Assembly: GCA_002917075.1 (NCBI GenBank)
Contig: NTMA01000016.1
Location: forward strand, 1 to 64,000
Reading direction: 5' to 3'
DNA from: Hawksworthiomyces lignivorus
Taxonomy: Eukaryota; Ascomycota; Sordariomycetes; Ophiostomatales; Ophiostomataceae
DNA: 64,000 bases
A program made the translations under genes and the position numbers. The notes below the pieces were generated by a model. That model saw only the letters and a list, made by a program, of their open reading frames with translations. It was not told where the DNA came from and ran no database searches. Positions 22,040 to 33,579 of this stretch are shown here, piece after piece; the first letter of the stretch is position 1; every line of letters starts with the position of its first letter.

Positions 22040-23731
22040 CCTTAATCGTTCTTGGTGCGGCCAAATCAAATAATTAACTCGTATTAATTATAGATGTGTC
22101 TCTCAAGTGAATGTAGATGGGATTTCGCCCATGTTATTATATATGGCACCAGTAATGGCATCTTCGGGACAATATTGAAAAAGTTTCCGGCTACACGCTG
22201 GCTGAACGACGGCCAAGCATAGACAGCAACAGAACCCAACCCATGCACTTCTCAAATAGTATACTTGCACTATAAAGCAAATATTTACCACATACAGACC
22301 TTCAAGCCTTCTTGTCTGTCGAAAATATTTACGGAAAGACCTCATCAAGCCCGGGATGCTCTCAGTACAGTTGCCCCGTAAATCCGCTAACTTTACGCCT
22401 TGGCAGACGGCTCGGGAGAAATTACTAGGCCGGGACACTGGAATACGCGGAATATGATCCCCCTTCTCACTTACACTTTTACAAGACAATACTTGAGGAA
22501 CTAGTTAGTCTTACTCCCGTTAATTTTACATTTCTGTTGAAGTTAATATGCGAAACCATTTGTGAAAACTATTTTTTAAATAGTAATGGTATCTCTGAAT
22601 TTTTTCTAATCCTTTATCATTTAGTATTATATCTTCAATTATATGTCCGATTTTGAACAGCATTATTTATTGTATCTCTCTTCACTGTTGAATGCTTCTA
22701 GTGCTGTTATAATAAACTTCATGATGCATTCGGTTGTCCTTTTATGGGGGCAATCATTGCTTAAATGAAATGTAGCTGAGTAATAAGAGCATGCGTGGGG
22801 CATGATGTAGTGAAGGCGCCAACTCCGCGTCGGTCGCATTTAAGGTTTCTAGTGATCGGATACTCGGTGATCCCGTAAGATATGCTTTCGACTAATTGCC
22901 GTTTTCTGGCTGAATCTCATTAGCATGTCTCGAGTATCTTCGGGATTCTGTATTGATGGATGGTGAACCTCAGCCTCACAGGTAATAAAGCGGAAGACGC
23001 GGTATAAGATTGTGCCGAAACGGAGACGGAGCGCTGTTCCTGGTCCGCTCAGTTGAAAAGAATGCGTCCATTGCCCAGGTTCATCAATAGCCTCTTGCAC
23101 TTCAGAGTAGTGTATAACAGCATTCTGTTTTATTCTTTGGGTTCTGTAAGATTCGACATACTGTTGTGGCCGCAGGAACAGGCAGCTATCTCAATGTTCT
23201 AATCATCTTGCATTCTTTGCTTAGTTAGAAGGTAACGACCATTCGTTGCCGCTTGTCTGAAATACAAACCTTAATGAATTTATATTTCTGTGGCTCTTAT
23301 TGCCTGGGCAACGTCAACTCATTGACATACTACGCTCGGAGTTCTTGCAGATCACAAATCTCTCGAGACTGGTCCACAAGCAAAGTCCATCTATCTTATA
23401 GAAGGTGCTTTGTAGCCCATTTATACATAACTATAAGCTGGCTGCGAGCTGTGCTAAAAACTTATACCAATTAGCGCTCGCTATAGGGACAGATCTGCTA
23501 TGAAGCTACCACTTATAAACCACCCTAGCCTGAAAGTAATCTTGGAATAGCACTAGCCTCTAAGCTAATATCCCCTTTGGTTATGGGATTGTGGTGGTTT
23601 TGTTGGTTAGGTTGAGTCGAAGAGGCCGCCCTCTTGGCTCTTAACAATTACTCGAATACTTTCTTCGTCTTAATTTTTATCAAAAAAATTTATACACGCA
23701 CACATATATATACATCCCTGCCGATATCTCT
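22040..23731. other. 1.7-kb AT-rich intergenic stretch
   Basis: Strongly AT-rich at 22490-22760. A GTG-initiated open frame at 22849-23100 on the minus strand (GQWTHSFQLSGPGTALRLRF) reads like protein but has no ATG and no recognised family; it may be a gene relic. Nothing else is supported. Confidence 0.5.
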
Positions 23732-25154
23732 TCACGGCCGCTCTGGTCCGGACTGTACCTTCACGGCAGCCACACGGCCCCCTAGCTTCGCGGCCCCCGG
23801 AGGAGCCAGCGGGCCCCCTAAGGCAAATGTCTGGAATGTCCCCTGGCACGGCGGGCCCTTGCACACGGTCACTGTTCGCTGCGTCACATTGTAGATAACG
23901 CATGCCACCGTCGCTGACGTACCGCGGAACGGATACCCTGGCAGGTCGCGGATGACGTTGTCATTGCCGGCGGCAGATGCGTCGGTTGGGTGGTTGCATA
24001 AGCCTTCTGGGTAGCTAATGTGGTCGGAGAAGGCGGTGATCAGAGTCTCCGGTGTCACAACGCCAGCTTTGGCTGCCGCACGAACGTTCAGATCGAAGCG
24101 GTCGCGGCGGAACCAGCTGCTGCCGCCCGGGTAACGATCACGGATGTCGGTGCGGGCCTGAAAGCCTTCGTGGACAAAGTGATTCGTGTGGACAAGATAT
24201 GGGTCGTCAGGGCTGCGATACACCTTGTATACGCGGTCAGGTGTGATCTCGAGCGACATGCCGAAGCCCTGGGTGCTCGCAACGGTCAGATTGTTGGACA
24301 CGTGGCGCGGGAAGTTGAAGGCGGCCGTCATGGCCTCGGCCAGGTGGCCACTCTCTAGTAGCATACGGCGCAGCATCGACAGCGGCAGGGACGGGCGACT
24401 GACGTCTGGCACGCAGTCGTCAGTCGACATGAGCGAGTTGGCTGTGACCGCCAGGCCGTACGAGTTCATGCCCGAGCGGCCTAGCTGGCCGGCCTCGGTG
24501 ACCAGAAAGAGCGACGGCTTATGCTCGGACGGGTCCGGGTGCACTTCGAGGTAGATAATGCAGTCGTCGCTCCATAGCCGCGCCGACATGTCCCAGTTCT
24601 GGCAGTTGAGGACGTCGCCGCTCGCTGTGGCACCCGACAGAAAGAAGGCGCTCGTGCACTCATCTGGATTTTCCTCGGTGCTGTGGCCGTTGGTGCCATT
24701 GCTGTTGGTGCCGTTACCGTTGGTGCTGTTGCCGTTGGTCTCGCTGGTGGCCTCCTCCTCAACACGCGCCAGGTCGTAGCGTGCATTGAGCAGCACCACG
24801 TCCTCGAGCGAGACGCCGGCACCATCTGCAATGCCGCGTATCTCATCGAAGCCGCTAGGGAAGTACTGGCGCAGTGCAGGGATGTATACCGTCTCAATCA
24901 TCCGTTGTATGAGGGCGCTGTGCGTATTTTGTCAGCAGCTTCTCAGTATATTTATTTTGCTCGTCTCTTTACTCCTAGCCATGACAGAATACTTACGGTG
25001 AAGCTAGTTTTCCTGGCTGGCGATAGTAGTTGACATTGGTGCGAACCTTGGCAGCGACCTGCTGGCCATGAGAAAAGCCACGGTCGTAGGGCAGGCCGCG
25101 GACGACCACATGCTGGTAGGTCGGAGTGGGGATAGCAGGGCTTGCAGAGGGCAT
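23732..25154 (-). CDS. peptidase C45 / acyl-CoA:6-APA acyltransferase-like
   Basis: About 447 residues in two exons (25154-24997 and 24917-23732). It belongs to the Ntn-hydrolase family containing isopenicillin N acyltransferase: VVVRGLPYDRGFSHGQQVAA near the N-terminus, GFDEIRGIADGAGVSLEDVV, LNARYDLAR, the catalytic Cys about 140 in NPDECTSAFFLSG, LNCQNWDM, TEAGQLGRSGMNSYGLAVT and HTNHF. Family precursors self-cleave before this Cys; here it is preceded by Glu rather than the Gly of penicillin producers. A low-complexity Asn/Gly/Thr stretch of about 25 residues sits just ahead of the site. The C-terminus (GPERP) is not a peroxisomal signal. No NRPS or IPNS neighbours exist here, so penicillin synthesis is unlikely; amide hydrolysis or transfer is inferred. 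Confidence 0.85.
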
Positions 25155-26168
25155 AATGAAAGGATTGTGGTCGCGATGGCTTAGAGACAAAATTTCCGAG
25201 AGAAGATCAATAGAGACGACCTCAGACTGGTCAACGTTAAGATTGGATGCTAAAGAGGTAGCCGTAGAGGCAGCAACAGAATCAGAGAAAGCGAACAAAC
25301 GTGACAGCCCGACTACAAAGCACAAAAGAATGAATTGACCGTTCTACAGATAACACGGGTTACCGATTAACTATACTATGAATCTAATTTATAGTGACTA
25401 CACCAAGACGGACAGAAACTCAAGGGAACTCGAGGGACACGGACAATGGACGACGATGAGGATAACACCGGCACAGCGGCATCGGGTCGGTCTTTACACC
25501 CTTGTCGACGGTGTGCTGCGATTCGCCAATTCCACTGAGCTAACATTAGCCTCGACCCGCCCGTCGCTAAACCTTCCAGATTGGGATATGTTAACGACAG
25601 CCTGGCGCGACGACGGCGGTCGAGGCGTCTTGCAGATAGTTTATGTCTTCAATGATTACTGACGGAGATTGCGCATCTATAGATTTCGTGCGCAGTCAAA
25701 GAAATACCAAGACGCATGCAACGCCGCTACCACAACGCGGAGAGCACGTCCTACCTTTCCGAATCGGGTCCGTTTAGCGAGCTGCTTATCAGTCAAGCAA
25801 GGGTAGTTATCGACAAGTGCTACTGTTGCTGCTTCAGTCTTGATTGTGTTACTGTGTCGCTGCGTTGTGGTGTTGATTACATTGATTCTGTTCATCGTAC
25901 GCCTCTCTTCTTATCTTCCCCTCTCTGTTAAGCCGAGTATTACCATCGCTTATCCTTCCATAGGTCTAAGCTCACGAGACTCTACAAGTATGAAAGGCTG
26001 AGCCGCCGGCATATGGATGTCTCTGTTGAGTTTTGAACCAGCTCTTTTGTGTTTCCTTCGTGTCATCTCCTATCCGGCTCGCTCTTCTATATTCTGAAGG
26101 AATCTGAACTTTCCTCCTCATCTATTTTGCTGTCCTGATCTGTGCTTTCTTGGTACCTTGCGGCTGCC
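25155..26168. promoter_or_regulatory. 1-kb divergent promoter with GATA sites
   Basis: Separates the C45 hydrolase and the permease start codons. Strict HGATAR matches are seen at 25348-25353, 25785-25790, 25807-25812 and 25911-25916, plus GGATAA cores near 25460 and 25950. Such sites bind AreA/Nit2-type nitrogen regulators in ascomycetes. Regulation is inferred. Confidence 0.45.
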
Positions 26169-28296
26169 ATGACGGACCAAGAGAAGACGCAGACTGCGCC
26201 GCCTGCTGGCGAAGACATTGCGGTCGGTCATACACACATTCATACCCCTGTGGCCGAAAAGTCAGCCATGGCCGACATAAAAGCTGCCATCCAGAATGAA
26301 GGCCATGACGATGCTGCCGATTTGTTTGCCGATGGCGATGGGATGTTCCAGTACACGGACGCGGAGGCGCGGAAAGTCCTCTGGAAATTAGACATGATTT
26401 TGCTGCCGATCGTAAGGACATTCTCCCTTTAATTTCTTCATGAACTACACTAATACCGGTCCCCTTATTCTCGCCTTCTCAGATGGTATTCACATACGTT
26501 CTCTCGTTCATGGACAAGGTGGGGCTGTCTGAGGCATCCATCTTTGGCATCCTCAAGGACGACCACCTGGTCGGCCAGCAGTATAGCTGGTGCAGCTCCA
26601 TCTTCTACTTTGGTTACATTGTGGCCCAGTACCCGTGTTCGCTGCTGATGCAGAAGCTGCCACTTGGCCGCTACTTTGGCGTCATGGTTATGTTATGGGG
26701 TGTCTTGTCGGCGTGCTCGGCGGCGACGACGTCATTTGCGTCGCTTGCCGTTTGCCGCTTTTTCCTAGGCGCCGTCGAAACCTGCTACTCGCCCGTGCTG
26801 ACGATGGTCGTCGGCCAGTACTGGACGCGGCGCGAGCAGCCGCTGCGCTCCATGATCTGGTGGGCGGGCGGCGGCATCGGCGGCTTTGTGACAGGCGCCA
26901 TCACGTACGGAGTGTCGGGCAGCAGCGCCCTCAACAATGGCCGCTACAGCACGTGGCAGATCCTATTTCTCGTCTTTGGGCCCATAAGCATTGCCTGGGG
27001 TATTTTGATCTTCTTCTGCATGCCGTCGTCCCCTATGACTGCGTGGTTCCTTTCCGAGCGCGAGCGCAAGATTGCCGTGATGCGGGTGCGTGTCCTCTAC
27101 TCCTAGCATAAATATACATTAAAATGCTCCTATACTCACCTTACAGGTTATCCACAACCATACCGGTATCGAAAACCGTCGCTATAAGTTCTACCAGGTC
27201 AAAGAGGCCCTGACGGACCCGCAGGCGTGGATGCTCACGGCTATTGCCCTTCTGCAGTGCATCCCCGGTGGCGGGTTGACAGCAGTGCGTTTCCATTTCC
27301 TCTCCCTTCCTTGAACAAGCGAATTAGTTGTTTATTATTTTCTTTTGCTAATTCCCTCCTAGTTTGATAACCTTGTCGTCCAAGGCCTCGGCTACGACAG
27401 CCGCCAGACAGTACTTATGACTTTCCCCGAGAATGGCATCCAGCTATCGTCCGTCCTCATTTCCGGCATTATCTCGCGGACTGTCCCGAATTCCCGGTGC
27501 GCCCTGATGATTGCTACCAACATCATTGTATTGGTTGGTTCGGTGTTGGTAGGAAGTAAGGATAAGCAACCAGCACTTCGTCTTTCTCCCAACCTTTTTT
27601 TTAATAAAACAAGTAAAGAGGCGCGCTGACCCTTTTAGACCTTCCTAATAGCGCTGCGCATAGCCGACTTGGCAGTTTTTATGGTAAGCCGCGGTATCTT
27701 ATCCCTCATCCTTTCATCTCTTTTAATTCATATGCTGAGCGTCAGTCATCTTTGTCAATACCGTCTCTTACGGCATGTGTATGAGTCTCGTGTCGTCCAA
27801 CATTGGCGGCTATACCAAGAAGGTGACCGTTGCGGTAAGTGAGAAAGGGGACAGAATAGAACTAGCGAAACAAGAGACTGAAAGAATACGTCGAGACACT
27901 GACGCTAATCAACGCCCTTTCAGGTCATGATGTTTATGGCCTATGGTGTCGGCCAAATCATCGCGCCGCATTTCTTTATCAGCAAAGAGGCTCCACGTTA
28001 CCCTACCGCCTTTCGCTCCTTCTATGTCAGCGTCGCCTTCATGATTGTGATCCAGATCATGCTAATGTATGGCCCCGTCTTCCCCCCTCTCTCTTCTATC
28101 TCTGATAATTTGACATTTCATCCTTGCTAACAATACACGCAGTATCTACTTGATTCGCCAGAACAAGAAGCGAAAGACGGACCAGCGCTCCAGCACAGGT
28201 GGCAGCGGCGACGAGGTATTCGGACAGGATGTGATGGCCTACGACTTTTTGGATCTAACAGACAAGGAACATGCAGGCTTCCGCTATGTGCTGTGA
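26169..28296 (+). CDS. MFS permease, DAL5/allantoate (anion:cation symporter) family
   Basis: About 535 residues in eight exons: 26169-26411, 26483-27085, 27147-27284, 27363-27555, 27639-27683, 27746-27834, 27924-28066 and 28143-28296. A hydrophilic N-terminus leads to YTDAEARKVLWKLDMILLPI, then FTYVLSFMDKVGLSEASIFG, the loop-2 region LMQKLPLGRYFGVMVMLWG and SLAVCRFFLGAVETCYSPV, all hallmarks of the DAL5-like ACS subfamily. Twelve membrane segments can be counted. Relatives import allantoate, ureidosuccinate, nicotinate or other carboxylates; the substrate here is unknown. The cytosolic tail contains a Ser/Gly-rich stretch and YDFLDLTDKEH. The upstream GATA sites suggest nitrogen control. Confidence 0.88.
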
Positions 28297-29802
28297 AGAT
28301 GTGAAGGGAAAGGAAAGAGAAGCAGGGGGGTTGTATATACTCCATATTTTGTAAAGTTGAGCTGTACGCAAGATGTAGCTGTGTCGTGACCGAAGACGTA
28401 ACATCAGAAACGACTAAAGGCGTTGTAGAAGAATTTGTAAGTTTTACTCGAGACTTTCAAAAAAAAAAAAAAAAAAAAAATCAATATCCAATATCCAATA
28501 TCGGATCTTGCTTTCTCAGACTACAGAATTCTGTATCGCGAAGGTGTTAGAAGGGTGAAACTCAAAAAAAAGAGTGACTGCTAATACTAATATGAAAATA
28601 TAATTTAACGCTGAAAGTAGGACCTTTTTAGCAGAACCACTGTTGGTTTTTGTATACATACGAACCTACCTCCTGACAAGGGCACACGTCCATAACCGTT
28701 TCTATTAGGGTTCATGTAGATAAATCTCGCGAGAGCACCAAGGAGTCTATAGTCCTATTTTACGAAATACCGAAGATGGAGAAGGAAAGGAGAAAGAAGA
28801 CAAATGTGGCCACTGGTTCCCTGACGCATGGAACGCCCGCTCATCCTCACATTTCGGCACGGCCTCGCTAATCTGGCTTGTGACAGAGTCCAAGCTACTT
28901 CCGGGTCCTTGGCCCGTGAAACTGCTCCGGTGTCCATCTAATATTCAAAGAGCTAATTACTACGAGTAACTCGAAGCCCTGAACCAAACGTAAAATATAT
29001 GTCTGTGCTTTAAACATGCAAAGTACTAAGCATAACGTATCATTATATTATGACGTCTATAAAAGTGTATACTAAGAGCATGCAAAGCATATCGACAATT
29101 ATACATAACAGGTGATTAAGATATGCCGTGGTTTTAAGCACACACGCAGTGCACAATGTAAGAAACATCAGACATGTTGACTTCCGTACCAACTGTTTAG
29201 ACCCCCTACCGCTTAAATTCCTTATCTTGAACGGGATTTGAGTGACAGAGACTAGCAGAAATGGACCACAGCTCCAGTCCACGGTGAGGTGGACCCAGCA
29301 ATACTGTTGAGCTATTCCACTAGGCCACTGTACCAGTACAAAAAGGATCAACCCCAACGCACCCTTGCTACAGTACTCGTACCTTATTACTTAACAAATA
29401 CAACGTACTCCAGAAGATAAGACACCCCGCATTTCCTAGCCTCTGTGATATACGACGTATTTGCACCAGCACTTGTGGTCGGGGTAGTTATGGCGCCAAT
29501 CAGCGCACGTCCTATGTCCCACTTACACCAAAAATCACCCTATCTCGGCATCGGACAGGTCTGCAAGGTAAAGTCTTTATCAATTCGCACTACAATACCC
29601 CCCAGATCGTAGAATGTTGCGTAGGCTTCTCTCTCTGCTGTACTATTAGTTACCCATAATTCAGATCTTACAACACCCAAGCGCGGGTGCTTTTCTCTCT
29701 TGCTTTTTACTCACCACGCCCGTCTCTGTCGTCCCCTGTCTTATCGGAGTGTCTACACCTCTGTTTTACTCATCTCGCCGGCTCCAGACCCACTTTCCCT
29801 CA
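28297..29802. other. 1.5-kb intergenic stretch
   Basis: Contains an A22 run (28459-28480) followed by three tandem CAATATC units (28482-28501). Downstream it is AT-rich with no supported gene. The last 300 bp are pyrimidine-rich promoter/5' UTR of the Zn2Cys6 gene. Confidence 0.55.
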
Positions 29803-32661
29803 ATGGCCGACTACGCTCGTCCGATGGTCTCCTCGTCTTCTGTATCAGCTATTCATATAGCCACGGCAGCGGATACGGCCACGGCCACGATCCCCAAGAA
29901 ACGCTGCTCTCGTGCCACCCGTGCCACCCGCTCTGTCAATGGCTGTCTAACTTGCCGTGAACGCCGCGTTAAGTGCGTCGTCTCTACGTACAAGGTAGCC
30001 TCCGGCGCCACCTCTCCAGGACCCATCACCACGGCTACTGGCGCCTGTAACAATTGCCGCCGCTTGCATCTCACATGCACCTCGTCATTTGGCCTCAACT
30101 TCAAAACATGGACGCCAACCACCCCTGCCGCCTCGACATCACCGTCTGTCTACGACAGCGGTGGGCGGGGCCGGCGCCACAGCAGGGCTAGCTCGAAAGA
30201 GCAGTCTCCGGGGCAGTCCGCCGGCGTGTCGCCACGATCTCCCCCAAAGATCGCCTCACAAACTGTGTCTCAGACTTCTGTCCCGCTGTCACCCCCAATA
30301 GCGTCACCCGCAAACCCCGTCTTAGACGACTGGTGGTTCTCATTCACGGACGACAGCTCGTCCGGCGATCCTGGAATCGAAATCGACACAACTCCTGGCC
30401 GGGATCAGCTGTTGTCGTTGTCATCGTCTGCGGCATCACCGCTATTGCCTTCCCCGTCTTCTCCATGGGACGGCTCCACATTATTGTCTTCGCCATTGCA
30501 TGCGCCACCATCTTGGGAAACCAGTAGACAGTGCCAGTCTGGAGACCATCTGCCCTCAGCCAGTCTCGCCGACGTAGCTGCAGCACACCTCTACGAGATA
30601 GCTCAGGTGGCTGACTCTGCTGGCATGGCAGCTGCAGATATCGCCTTTGCTCCGGCGGCGCCACTGCCCACTTTCTCAGACAGCGACAGTCTTTTCCTTG
30701 ATAGTCTTGCTGTTCCTAATTTTTTGTCGGAGACGCCTCTTGGGCCCGCTCCGCTTACCTACTTCACACCAACATCAGCAACGGTTTTGCCCACAGCTAG
30801 TGACACAAACAGTGGCGCTCATTGGCTCACCACCACCACCAACAACATTAGCATCCCCCCGCCCATGCCTCTGGTCTATGGGAACTCACACGGCGGTATG
30901 CCATTACTAGACGGCGTTGAGGCCTGGGTGCCAGCCTTATTGACACTCAAGACGTCCGCCTGGAACCCCTACCGCCTCATCGTGGACTCGACCGTCGGCC
31001 AGCCCACGTCGCCACTTCGGTACGCCGTGCTTGGCTGGACCTGCGCATACCTATCCTTGCACGACCCAGCGTACCGTCCGTCGCAGCCAGGCGCCTTAGC
31101 CGCCGATGCTGTCTACTACGCTGCAGCGTCTGCGGCTGTCCAGTCGCTATCAGCCGACATATCAAAAAGGCTTGAAGCCTGTGGGGGGAATGGACACCAT
31201 GGAAGGTGCGGAGTAGCGGCCATCACGAACCAGGACTCGTTCTCTTCGTCCACCACCTCACACGCCTCTTCACCCTCTTCCCTCTACCTTCTCTTGGCCA
31301 CCTCCTTCTTCCTATGCAGCCGCGACATTATGGTTTCCGATTACGGCCCGTTCCGCTCGCGCTTGGCGCTCCTCCGCGAACTCTTCATGCGGCACAAGCA
31401 CCAGCTGCTGAGCAAATGCTGTGGAGGATATTGCAGGCTGTCCGCGCTGGAGGGTCGGCTGGTGTTGTGGCTAGCTTACATGGACGTGCGGGCGTCGCTC
31501 TTCCACACAAATAGTATTCCGGCCTCGGTCTCAGGTTCGGACACTGATCTGATGTTCAGGCATCCCTCTGATCACCAGAAAGCTGTGCACGCCGGCCAAC
31601 CCACCAACCTGCTCGATCTCTTAATCCAGATCGGCGCGCTCTCCCAGTTGCGCAACCTCCCGGCTGCCACCGCCGCCGCCACCAACTCCACCTTCTCCAT
31701 CTCTACCGCTATCAGCACCGGCACCAACCCCAACGCCGGCGCTACTCGAGGCCAGTCATATCTCAGTGTGAGCTTTGGCGCGAACTACCCGGCGTCTGAG
31801 CTTGCCGAAGATCTCGCGCTGGAGCCGTGCCACCGCCTGTGCGACGATGTCCTGGCAGTTCTGAGTGGCCTGCACGCCTTTGAGCAGTGGGATGACGCGC
31901 AGCAGGCGCAGACAACCCAGGCAACCGCGCCGCTCGTTGCGGAGCTGCGGGTAGCCAAGCTACAGGCACTGCGGGCCGACCTAGCTCGGATCAAGGCGGT
32001 ACGTAATCTTTTTATTTTCTTCTACCCCCCCCCCCCCCCCCCCCCCGGTAGAGGGCTTTTTTTACTTTAAAGAAAGAACAAGTCAATGTTATTACTTGAC
32101 TGTACTCCTTAATCTAGGGTTAACTCTTAGTTGCAGGAATGTGCCATGTTGTGGCCAGACGACACGAACGAGGAATGCGAAAGCGACAGCTGTAGTGACA
32201 GCGACTACGCGCTTGGCAACTACGGAAATAACCCTCTCGGCACTCCCTCTCGCACGGCCTTCCACGCGCTCAATGTAACGGCGCTCCGCCTCGCGGTCAC
32301 TATCCTACTCAGCCGTGTCGCCGAGCCTTACATCCGCACCGACGCTGCCTGCCAGGCCTCCGCCCGTGCCCTAGTGCGCATCGCCCAACGACTGCGCCGG
32401 TCGCGCAGCCTCACCCTACGCCGCCCACGCTGGCTGTTGTGGCCGCTGCCGCTCTTTGTCGCCGGCATCGAGATAGAAGACCCGGTCTACCGTGAGTGGC
32501 TGCTAGACTACCTCGCCGAGCTGGCCCCCAACGACAGCACCGCCCGTATCGGCCGGGTACGCGCGCTGTTGGTGCGTATCGTGGCGCGGCAGGCTGCCAC
32601 GGGGCGGCGGGTCCGGGTGCGGGAGATACTAGAGGACTTTGACGAAGGTTTGATTGTGTAG
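29803..32661 (+). CDS. Zn2Cys6 transcription factor
   Basis: About 906 residues in two exons (29803-31998, 32137-32661), starting MADYARPMVSSSS. The DNA-binding cluster is near residues 48-90: CLTCRERRVKC, then a spacer of 23 residues, then CNNCRRLHLTC. The spacer between the third and fourth Cys is much longer than the usual 5-12 residues. A Ser/Pro/Thr-rich region follows, then the fungal regulator middle homology region (WVPALLTLKTSAWNPYRLIV, AVLGWTCAYLSLHDPAY, FFLCSRDIMV) and a C-terminal part with PRWLLWPLPLFVAGIEIEDP and VREILEDFDEG, typical of C6 regulators with the Fungal_trans_2 type domain. The single intron holds a C22 run (32025-32046). Target genes are unknown. Confidence 0.85.
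32025..32046. repeat. C22 homopolymer inside intron
   Basis: A run of 22 C lies 27 bp after the 5' splice site of the only intron of the Zn2Cys6 gene. Length variation here would change intron size but not the reading frame. Confidence 0.8.
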
Positions 32662-33579
32662 GTATGGAGATAAAGGACCTTATGCGTATACGAGGTGAAC
32701 CGTTTAGGGAATAAAAGCATAATTCAGGTACAACGGTTAATGTTAAAACCTGGCACTGTATTCCCACGGTGGATTCTTAGACCTACTGCTTACAAGAGCA
32801 TTACTGTTATATAGTTTGAATTTTTCTGAGCAGGAAGATATAGCTTACTAGATAGTGGGTTAGAATCTAGCCTAGTTATGGCTTAAAATAGTATAGGGTA
32901 ATTGGAAGGCTTGTCTACCCTCGACGCCTGCTTACCCTCGAGGATGCTTTGCAGTAGACCGTTGGGCAGGCAGGGGGTATTGCTATAGTGATGAGTCGAT
33001 TTTGATTTTTCCCATACAAAAATAGTTTTGCGGAAAAATAATTTCGTGAGCATCCTGGCCTCTTCCAAAGCTCTGAGTACCAAGACGACGGTAGGACTAT
33101 GAGAAGCAGAAAATTCTCTTCTCAACAGTCCCACATTGGTCCCCATAGCTATACTGGTTGGATATTTATTGAATATAAAAGTTTGGTGTCAAATTTGATC
33201 AAATTACAGGGCCTTATAGGCCCTGCATGCCCTGCAAGGGCCCAGTCAATTAGTGCTTAATCTGCTGTGACCTGTTGCTCTACAGTGCGGCGAGGCGCTG
33301 TAACTCGACAAAGATACTTGTATTTTCACCTATACCAGGAGTTCAGGGCATCGAAGTATCTGAGGACCCGATTCTCAAAGCTCGCTCGGCAGTATACATG
33401 ACCAGTGGAAAATCACGGAGATGCAGAACATTATCTCCAGCACCGGCTGCTACTCGGCTGCTTAGAATTATGTCAAAACACAATGTTTCGTCTCTGTCGC
33501 ATCTCATAAATAAAATCAGTTTCAATTTCATAGAAAAAAATTCGACATGAACTGTTGCGTAGTAGATATCTTTGCCTCT
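32662..33579. other. intergenic between convergent TF and HET genes
   Basis: AT-rich spacer with a short GGGCCTTATAGGCCC-like palindrome around 33210-33225 (cagggccttataggccctg). No gene is supported. Confidence 0.5.

Noticed and set aside
23732..28296. Penicillin-type biosynthetic cluster
   Set aside because: Only a C45 acyltransferase-like gene is present; there is no NRPS or isopenicillin N synthase within the window, and the cleavage-site Gly is missing.
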